The translations under genes were made by a program, and so were the position numbers. The notes under the pieces were generated by a model. The model was not told the origin of the DNA. It saw nothing but the letters and a program-made list of their open reading frames with translations, and ran no database searches. A stretch of DNA of 64,000 nt from Callorhinus ursinus. Taxonomy: Eukaryota > Chordata > Mammalia > Carnivora > Otariidae. This document shows positions 57,183 through 64,000 of the stretch, piece by piece. Within the stretch, counting starts at the first letter, position 1. Each line of letters opens with the position of its first letter. The DNA lies in NCBI RefSeq assembly GCF_003265705.1, contig NW_020313168.1, forward strand, positions 4,708,462 through 4,772,461. Direction: 5' to 3'.

Positions 57183-60100
57183 GTGCACGTGTGTTCTGTG
57201 TGCACGTGTGTGTACATGTGCGCGCATGTATGTGTTGGGTGTGCAGTGTGTACATGTGTGCGCGTGTGTTGTGTGTGCGTGCATGTGTGCACGTGTGTGT
57301 TGTGTGCAGTGTGTACATGCATGTGCATATGTGTTGTGTGCGCATATGCGTGCATGTGTGTACATGTGTGCGCTGTGTTGTGTGTGCACGTGGTACATGT
57401 GTGCGCATGTATGTGTTGTGTGCGTGTGTGTACATGTGCACGTGTATGTGTTGTGTGAGCACGTGTGTGTACATATGCTTGTGTTTGTGTGCGTGTGTAC
57501 ATGTGTGCACGTGTATGTGTTGTGTATGCACGTGTGTGTACATGTGTGCACGAATATGCATTGTGTGTACGCGTGTGTTGTGTGCACATGTATGTTTGTG
57601 TGTGCATTGTGTGTACATGCGTGCACGTGTATGTGTTGTGTGCACATGTATGTGTTGTGTGTACATGTGTGCACATGTATGTGTTGTGTGTGCACGTGTG
57701 TGTGGCATATTGTTTGTGTGTGTGCGTGTCTGTGTGTATGTACGTGTATCTGTGTATTGTGTGTGTATGTGTGTGTGCAGACATATCTGTGTGTGTGTGT
57801 TGTATGTGCGGGGATGGGCACCCACCTGGCCCAGCCCAATTCTGACTTATGCCCTTTTCCAGCCAGCAGCCCAGGTTGTGTGATCTAACCCTCGTTCCCA
57901 GGTGGGAGTGGCCTCCCGTCCCCTCGTCAGAGCTGAGCAGCATCAGAGGCCCCCTCAGCTGTGCCGGGCGGGTCCTGCTTCCTGCAGACCCCACCTCGAA
58001 GGGCTGGAGGCCCATCCCGGGCCCTCTGCCTAGAGGCATCCCTGACCCTCAGGCTGCTGCTCCCCTTGAAATGGGTTGAGGCCACCAGAAGTTTCTCGGG
58101 ACGAGAGCGCACTCGGTGGCCTTTCCCCAGTTCCCACTGTGAGCGGCCATTCTTAATCTGGGGGCAGTTCCAGATCCCCAGAGAAGCCCAGGTCCTGCAC
58201 CGGCCACCACCGCACAGCCCAGCCACGGGGCAGCCTTCCCAGCCCTGCGCTGTGCACCTCTGCGTCCTGACCTCGGCCGACAGCCACAGCGACACCAGCA
58301 ACCAGCTGCTGCCCCGCGGTGCCCTGGACACCCCTGGGGTACACGACTTCCAGCCCTGGTTATAGATAACCCCCCAGAGGAGAGAGTTCCCCTCCAAACG
58401 CCACTCTGCCTGCTCCACGGTCACTCCCCCCCACGCTTTGAAGCCCATGTCACACGGTAACATGCATCAGCCAGCCACGTCCCCCCTGCCATGAGTCTCC
58501 GCCCGAGGAGCCAGCCTGCCTGGAAACGGCCCTCATTAGGCCTAGCCACAGGTGCGCACAGTAACCAGTCTTGACCGGCCGGCAGGTGCTGGTCCTGCAC
58601 GGTCATGAGCGCGGGAGGGAGGGGGTGGGCAGGGGCTGGCCTGGCCTCCCCCACCCCACAGAGAGGTGCCAATGGCAAACCCACCCACCCCTGAGTGGGG
58701 GCACAGCGGGTCTCTCTCAGCTCCTCCCTGTGCCTCGTCTTTCTTCTTCCCTCTCCCCATGAAAGGCCCCAGGACTTGCAGAACAAGCTGTGTTCTCTGA
58801 CGGTGGCCCTCAATCGGTTCTCTAAAATAGGATTATGAGAGCGGCCCAGGCTGCTTGTTGAAAATGCAGATGCCAAGGCCACACCTGGGCCTTTAGAATC
58901 AGAAGACAGGAAGGGGGGCGCCTGGGGGGCTCAGTCGGTTGGGCGACTGCCTTCGGCTCAGGTCATGATCCCGGAGTCCTGGGATCAAGACCCACATCGG
59001 GCTCCCTGCTCGGCGGGGAGTCTGCTTCTCCCTCTGCCCCTCCCCTTCACTCATGCTCGCTCTCTCTCGGAAAAAAATCTTTAAAATCAGAAGACGGGGG
59101 GCGCTTGGGTGGCTCAGTTGGTTAAGCGACTGCCTTCGGCTCGGGTCATGATCCTGGAGTCCCGGGGATCGAGTCCCGCGTCGGGCTCCCTGCTCGGCGG
59201 GGAGTCTGCTTCTCCCTCCGACCCTCTTCCCTCTCGTGCTCCCTGTCTCTCATTCTCTCTCTCTCTCAAATAAATAAATAAAATCTTAAAAAAAAAATCA
59301 GAAGACGGGCCCAGGACCCACATTTTAACCACCTCCCAGGTGATTCTTGGTAAGGGGGTGAACTGCCTGGGGGGAGGGGTGGGACCCCTGAAGGGGCTGA
59401 AGGCAGCAGGGTGGTCAGGTTTGGGGCCCACCTGCAAGCCCCAGCTTGGCAGACTTGCAAAACTTTGGTTCCTTGACCCTTTTGTTATTGTCATTTTTTA
59501 ATTAACTAATTAACAAAATTAAACAGATGTGCATGTAACAAATAAATCAAAAGGAAAACCAATGTAAAGTAAATTTCCTCCCACCCCAGACACCCAGGCC
59601 CGTCCCCAGGGCGGCGATTTCTCCCGTGTCCGACCAGAAAGAGCACACAAATGCATGGGCACGCTCACTTGCAGGCCCCTCGGCACCCCCGTTGTGTTCT
59701 GCAGCTGGAACGTGCTCCCCACAGGACTGGGTATCTTGCTCCTTTAGCTCAGCAACAGATCTTGCTAACATCTATTGGGCCAGACCTGAGCCCTCGGGGT
59801 GGGCAAAAGCCTTGCTGGTCTCCCTTCCATCCCCTGTCCTTGTCCCCTCTTCAGGGGGAGGGGAGAAGGAGCAGGAGGAGGGTGTGGGGTGGGGGTCGCC
59901 TCCAGGGTAGCCATCTGCCTTGCTGGGGGGCCTTCCAATGCAGCGTCCACCTGGGATGTAGAGTGCTGTGCCACCGCTTGGGGCTGGGGTTGGTCAGTTG
60001 TCGGCATTGGCTTCTTTCTCCTATACCGAGGCCACCTGGAGAGGCCCTCACCCAAGGACTGTCTTGTTCAGCCCAGCGAGGGTCCCCAGTTGCAGCCCTC

Positions 60101-63100
60101 AGTCAGCAATGGACGGAGCTGGGGATAAACACCCTGGGTTTACTTGATTCTCAGGTAGGACAATCTGGGGTGTGACCTACCCCATCAGTCAGAGGTCCCC
60201 ACCGGCACTGAACGCCAGGTGCCGCCGGCCGGGGTGACCTACTCCAGAACACAGCATCTCACTTTGTCACTCCAGGACCCTCCTTCCTCAGATCACATCC
60301 CAAATAAATGGCTTGTGCCTCGGGGTCACCCTCTGGAGGAACCCAGTCTAAGCCCGTGACCTGGAGCAACTCACAGAGATTTGCTCAAGCTGATGCTTAA
60401 GGAATGGAGGGCGCCCCCCCACTGCTCGGGGAGGGTCCAGGGGCTCAGCCCCTCTGCAGGTCAACATGGCCACATCCATGTCCGTCACAACTAAAGATGG
60501 GTGGAAGCTATGCCACACAACGTTCTTCTGGGCACTTCACTAGACAAACACTCCCCCCAGACAGAAGGACGGAAGCCTGAGAGTGTGGTCAGTGAAGGGA
60601 GGGAGGAGAGGTAAGTAGGGATTTTCTGGGGGCATCTGCAGGGGCGGGGGCCAAGGCTGGGGGTCCTGAGTGGGAGTGAGTGATAGTGAATACAGGGGGG
60701 TATTAAAAAAAAAATGCCAGACTGCCTCAGGGTCAGGACAACCAGGCCAGAGCTCTGGGTTCAAAGCTCTGGGTTCAAAGCTAAGCCTGCTTGTCTCTGC
60801 CCTTGAGCCTGGCAGTGCCCCCAGATCCCCTGGGGCAGCAGACATGCCGGCCAGCTGTGGCCTCCCGGGGCGTGGCCCTCCCTCGCAGAAGGAGCCTGTC
60901 TATCACGTCACTCACTTGTGGTGGCCCCGCCGAGACCAAGGCTCTCCAGGTCTGCCCCAGACACCGATGTTCACCCTGAGTGGTACATACTCTGCCCCCA
61001 GGAGGACACACTCCGTGAACATGAGGTTGGGCAAGGAAGGGGACACCCGCAGGGCTGGTTATCTTTGTTCAGCCTCGTGTCCAAGCTACAGCAAGAGGCG
61101 GGTCCAGAGGGAACATGGCGAGCAGAGCGCCATTTGCATGGTCTGACCCCTTTCCAAAATGAAGGAACCAGAAGAGCTCGGGGGGCCATCAGAAGCCACA
61201 AAGGGGCCTGCCGAGGAGATAAGTTGCACAAGCCCCTCCTCACTCTCTCCCCACTTGCACGTGTGCACCTGCACACGCCAATGCTCACATACCTGCTGAA
61301 GGAAACCCAGAAAGTTCTTTCCCCTTGCTACTCAAAGGGTGGCCCTAAGCCTGGCACTACCCCAGACCTGCTGAATCCAAACCTGCATTTTAACAAGATC
61401 CCCAGATGACGTGTATGCCATGTATAGTTTGAGATATGCTGTCAAAAGGCCACAGACACACACCAACAGCAGAGTTCCAAGAGCCTCCATGCACTAATCC
61501 TGGAAACAATTACCCAGCACCTAACTTGTGCTAAGAGTGCTCATGGGGCTCAGCCTCCAAAGGTGCTTAATAAATGATTCTGGATCCAGGGCTGCCATGT
61601 AAGGTTGTACAGGTTGTTCATAGCACAAAGGTATTTCCCTGCCTCTCCTTCCCCCCATCCCTATACTCAAGTTGGTAAGTGGGGTCAAGCACAACCCAGG
61701 CCTGCGAGTCTGAATTCACCAAGAAGGGCATCTTTTTCCAACTAGAGCTAAGACTCCCCAGTAGTGGCTAATGAGAGTCCTGACTGGATCTGAACCTCAC
61801 CTGGGTTCTCATGATGGCCTTGATGGCTGCTTCAAACTCCTCCGAGTTGTTGTAGTCGACGGTCCACACGTGGGGCTTGCCAATGAAGTTCTCTGCATAG
61901 GGATGCTGGGAGAACACCTGGCCGGGCGGAGAGAGCAGCAGCTTCTCCCTGTGCCTGCCAGGCCGGCCCGCGCTCAGGGGAGGCGCCCCCGCCCACTTGT
62001 CCTGTCCGACCCTTCACCCCCTGCCTGTCTCCCTCTTCCAGGGACTGCAGGGGTCCCCATCTCAGACCCTCCCCACTCACCTCTCTGGAGGTGGGCTTGC
62101 CTCGGAAGAACTCGTGGTTGAGTGAGCTGTGGGGCGGGCTGAAGCGGGACTGGAGGAAGACGCAGCCGTTGGCGATGGCCTCCAGGGGCGCGGGGCCCTC
62201 GTAAGGGAAGCCAAAGCCTATGAAGAGCTGAGGAAGTGAGTGGCACAACAGTCAGGGAAGGCTGGGCACTGGAGCCCCGGGAAGCCAGGGCTGGGACATT
62301 CACGGGGGTGGGGCGGCCGGGGCAGGAAAGAGCACCCAGACCGGCACGGTGCCATGGCATGCACCGCCCCTCTCTGGGCCTCAGGTTCCTGGTTGTGAAA
62401 TGAGGAGGTCTGATTAGGTAATATCAGGGGTCTCTTCCTGCTCTAGCGGGCTATGATCCTGGAGGGGAAAAGAGAAGAGGGTCTCAAGCTTAGAAGGCTG
62501 AACTTAAAGGACCTTTACTCATCCTAAAAACAGTTAATCGGCACCTAACTTGTGCCAGGAGTGCTCACAGGGCTGGCCCCTGGAAGGCAATCAAGAAATG
62601 ATTCTGAACCCAGGGCTGCCATGTAAGGTTGCTCAGATTGCTCACTGCACAAAGCCTCTCCCCCTGCCCCAACGCACAAGGCTAGATCAGGAGAGGACCT
62701 GAACGCTGGCTGGAGGCCCTTCAGCCTCAGCTGAGCCCTCAGGGCCCAGCAGCAGAGTCATGCCCACCGTGCCAGGTGCTGCTCCAGGAATACAGCATAG
62801 GACTTCCAGAAGCAGTCCATCAGAACTAGTAGGCCCATGGAACTCCAGCCGGGACATGCCCTCAGCCTGCCCTACCATCCTTTCAGCAGCTCCGAAAGCT
62901 AGGCCTGGCCCAAGAGTCCGCGGGGCTGCCCTGGTACTGAGGGGTGAGAAGGGAAGCCCGCTTCCTCTTCCCCACTGCTGAGCCTCTCTGCTGGCCCTGC
63001 CCAGGTCCCTCCTGGGTAAGCACCCCCAGCTCTGCCGCCAGCTCTGCCCCGGCCCCAGGAGGACTGGACGTGAGGTTCAGGGTAGCAGAGCGTGCTGGGG

Positions 63101-63374
63101 CAGGTCTACATGTGGAAGGGGCCGCCAGCCACGGTGGCAGGCCTGGGGGGCACGTAGAGTGACCTCCTCGGCATCTGTGGCCAGGCTGGGGTGAGGACAG
63201 TGAGGGTGTGGGGCTCACTTTGGCCTTGCGTAGCAGCTGCTGGAACTCGGGCTGTGGCAAGAGGCCGTGGTTCTTCACGAAGGCCGGGACCTCAGGGGGC
63301 CGCTGGCTCTCATAGTACACGGTGCCATGGATCTCCATGTACTTGTTCAGGATGCCCAGGAACTTCTCCTTCCC
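53979..63374 (-). CDS. MGAT5B: MGAT5B, C-terminal 316 residues (six exons, 5' part outside window)
   Basis: Six minus-strand exons join as 63374-63219, 62227-62081, 61917-61801, 56187-56113, 54932-54676 and 54177-53979. Every intron is GT-AG and the frame stays open to a TGA at 53981-53979. The peptide reads as the C-terminal part of GnT-IX/Vb (family GT18), a Golgi type II enzyme that adds beta-1,6-linked GlcNAc to alpha-mannose of N-glycans and O-mannosyl glycans. Seen in order: the KYMEIHGTVYYESQRPPEVP and LFIGFGFPYEGPAPLEAIAN blocks of the GT-B donor-binding half, HPYAENFIGKPHVWTVDYNN, three N-glycosylation sequons, and a cysteine-rich tail ending in CPCRDFRKGQVALCQDCL. MGAT5B rather than MGAT5 is chosen from remembered family differences such as GFGFPYEG and the FLQSRFSPPHSS stretch. 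The human protein is about 790 residues, so the cytoplasmic tail, membrane anchor, stem and N-terminal catalytic part lie beyond 64000. No disabling change is visible. Confidence 0.95.
54178..54675 (-). other. MGAT5B: MGAT5B intron E-F
   Basis: 498 bp, GT-AG. It contains a near-perfect C tract in the RNA sense (plus-strand G-run 54633-54666) next to the donor, and the source of the middle piece of the 44.2-kb chimera (54537-54566). Confidence 0.9.
54676..54932 (-). CDS. MGAT5B: MGAT5B exon E (257 nt, ends after two bases of a codon)
   Basis: The acceptor CTCCTGCCAG precedes GAC TTT TGT and the exon stops after CAG AA before GTAAGTGAG. The peptide opens DFCAAPGPAPPGARAP, carries two sequons (NAT in APNATHLEW and NAS in QNASSAP), has the cysteine pattern CTDAC...VC, and ends FFPFLNSQDAFQ plus a split Lys codon. 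The last 44 bases and the donor are copied at 44227-44278. A G-rich tract on the plus strand (54633-54666) lies immediately past the donor, so the intron RNA begins with a run of C. Confidence 0.95.
54933..56112 (-). other. MGAT5B: MGAT5B intron D-E
   Basis: 1,180 bp, GT-AG. No clear SINE or LTR was seen. Confidence 0.85.
56113..56187 (-). CDS. MGAT5B: MGAT5B exon D (25 codons)
   Basis: The acceptor TCTCCCACAG precedes GTA GAC CCC and the donor is CACCAA|GTAGGT, giving 75 nt in phase 0. It encodes VDPYLPYEYTCEGMLERIHA followed by YIQHQ, the end of the globular catalytic domain. It joins in frame to DFC of the next exon. The long alternating purine-pyrimidine tract begins about 950 bp upstream in the transcript. 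Confidence 0.95.
56370..56700 (+). repeat. L2 relic in an MGAT5B intron
   Basis: GACACCTCCTCCAGGAAGCA, CTGTGTCATCATTTCTG and CTGGCATAGTGCCCGGTATA, GTAGGTGCTCAGGAAATA match the L2 3' end. Confidence 0.8.
57145..57830 (+). repeat. Long TG/CG/TA alternating tract in an MGAT5B intron
   Basis: About 650-690 bp of nearly continuous purine-pyrimidine alternation made of TGTGTG, TGCACGTGTG, TACATGTG and GTGTTGTGTG units. All long open frames here on both strands are repeat artefacts. In the pre-mRNA it reads CA-rich. Confidence 0.97.
58913..59085 (+). mobile_element. SINEC, first of a doublet, in an MGAT5B intron
   Basis: Head GGCGCCTGGGGGGCTCAGTC, antisense to the gene. Flanked by AATCAGAAGACAGG at about 58898 and AATCAGAAGACGGG at about 59086. 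Confidence 0.95.
59099..59296 (+). mobile_element. SINEC, second of a doublet, in an MGAT5B intron
   Basis: Younger subtype (TGGAGTCCCGGGGATCGAGT). Another copy of AATCAGAAGACGGG follows at about 59297, so three copies of one target stand around two SINEs. Confidence 0.95.
59310..61490 (-). other. MGAT5B: MGAT5B intron C-D, upstream part
   Basis: No exon, SINE or LTR recognised. A-run at 60704-60713. Confidence 0.5.
61494..61640 (+). repeat. Intronic 140-bp repeat, copy 1
   Basis: It shares GCACCTAACTTGTGC, AATGATTCTG and CAGGGCTGCCATGTAAGGTT with 62519-62660, at roughly 80% by eye. Confidence 0.8.
61801..61917 (-). CDS. MGAT5B: MGAT5B exon C (39 codons)
   Basis: The acceptor CCGGCCAG precedes GTG TTC TCC CAG and the donor is ACCCAG|GTGAGG, giving 117 nt in phase 0. 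The peptide includes HPYAENFIGKPHVWTVDYNN and ends AAIKAIMRTQ; NNS is a potential N-glycosylation site. The next intron (56188-61800, 5.6 kb) holds two SINECs, an L2 relic and the long TG/CG tract. Confidence 0.95.
62081..62227 (-). CDS. MGAT5B: MGAT5B exon B (49 codons)
   Basis: The acceptor TTCCTCAG precedes CTC TTC ATA and the donor is GAG|GTGAGT, giving 147 nt in phase 0. It encodes LFIGFGFPYEGPAPLEAIAN followed by GCVFLQSRFSPPHSS and ends FFRGKPTSRE. The PLEAIANGC stretch is the typical acidic nucleotide-sugar-binding block of GT-B enzymes, by family knowledge. The following intron is only 163 bp. Confidence 0.95.
62519..62660 (+). repeat. Intronic 140-bp repeat, copy 2
   Basis: Direct repeat of 61494-61640, on the other side of exons C and B. 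Confidence 0.8.
63219..63374 (-). CDS. MGAT5B: MGAT5B exon A (52 codons, phase 0 at both ends)
   Basis: The acceptor CTCTTCCAG precedes GGG AAG GAG AAG. The exon ends at GCC AAA before the donor GTGAGC, giving 156 nt. The peptide runs from GKEKFLGILNKYMEIHG to QPEFQQLLRKAK. It belongs to the donor-substrate half of the GT-B catalytic domain. The intron to the next exon is 991 bp and holds one copy of an imperfect 140-bp repeat at about 62519-62660. Confidence 0.95.
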
Positions 63375-63734
63375 CTGGAAGAGGAGGGGGTGCAGATGGG
63401 AGCCTCGCCCCAACTGTGGAAGGCAGAGCTGTCCGTGGAAACACCCCTGGTCTGGAAGTCAGAAAATGTGGGGCCGGTCTTAGGTTGGCCTTCAACCAGC
63501 TGTGTGACCCTGGGCAAGGCCCCTCCCCTCTCTGGTCCTCATTTTCTTCATCTGTGACTTGCAGAAGTTGGACTAGACTATTTTTAGCCATGGAACTGTT
63601 TTCTTTGCAAAGAATCCCTAACCCCTTTCCCACATTTAAACGCATCCAAATGAAGTTGCTCCGCGTCCCTGAACCGCTGGCGATCTCCAAGGCCACCTGA
63701 GGAGCTGTGGGGCCGAGATCATCTCATCCACCCA

Positions 63735-63815
63735 TCCCTCCATCCTTCCATACATACGTCCATCCCTCCACCCCTCCATCCATCTGTCCACTCATCCCTT
63801 CTCTCTCCCTCCCCT
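63735..63815 (+). repeat. (CCAT)n degenerate array
   Basis: CATCC/CCTC/CCAT steps over about 80 bases inside the MGAT5B intron upstream of exon A. Confidence 0.85.
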
Positions 63816-63913
63816 TTCCTCCATCCATGTAGCACATTTTTATGAGCACTTGCTATGTGTTGGCACTGAGCTCACTGCTGGGAGCACAGCTGGAACAAGA
63901 CAGAGCCCTTGTC

Positions 63914-64000
63914 GGGGCGCCTGGGGGGCTCAGTCGTTAAGCGTCTGCCTTCGGCTCAGGTCATGATCCCGGGGTCCTGGGATCGAGCCCCGCCTCGGGC
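63914..64000 (+). mobile_element. SINEC, cut by the window end
   Basis: GGGGCGCCTGGGGGGCTCAG head and the first part of the body. It lies in the MGAT5B intron, antisense to the gene. Confidence 0.95.

Noticed and set aside
57037..58039. Open frames of 240-308 codons on both strands
   Set aside because: They are translations of the TG/CG repeat (His/Thr-rich on one strand, Cys/Val-rich on the other) with no gene structure.

Overview
The window is genomic DNA from a carnivoran mammal. It is packed with Can-SINEs (tRNA-Lys-derived SINEC elements with the head GGCGCCTGGGTGGCTCAG), which occur only in Carnivora. The SINE heads lack the dog-specific start and the usual cat body and look arctoid (bear, seal or mustelid type); the species cannot be fixed from sequence alone.

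Layout. About 1-52.6 kb is intergenic and I found no host coding exon in it. It is a palimpsest of mobile elements: ERVL-MaLR-type LTRs, MIR and L2 relics, an old minus-strand L1 (about 5.6-16.5 kb) that received a full-length younger L1 (6034-13098) with a 14-bp target-site duplication, two other LTRs with visible retroviral control signals (16.5-17.0 and 50.1-50.6 kb), a truncated L1 inside an older L1 (51.4-52.0 kb), about twenty SINECs and several microsatellites and minisatellites. At 29.57-30.65 kb a processed copy of the RPS3A mRNA sits inside a SINEC, and both layers keep their target-site duplications.

The only host gene is at the right side: the 3' half of MGAT5B on the minus strand. 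Six exons (63374 down to 53979) join in frame with consensus splice sites and encode the C-terminal 316 residues of this Golgi N-acetylglucosaminyltransferase. A 3'UTR of about 1.34 kb ends at a minus-strand AATAAA at 52652-52657. The upstream exons lie beyond 64000.

The most unusual feature is a 164-bp chimera at 44227-44390. It sits inside an L2 relic and is made of three pieces of the MGAT5B 3' end (an exon/intron boundary, an intron piece and a 3'UTR piece). The pieces are joined in an order opposite to the gene, with short homologies at both joints. It looks like a template-switch insertion. Other points of note are a 650-bp alternating purine-pyrimidine tract in an MGAT5B intron, two different CCAAT-box tandem arrays, and SINE doublets sharing target duplications. 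I saw no undescribed multi-gene system.
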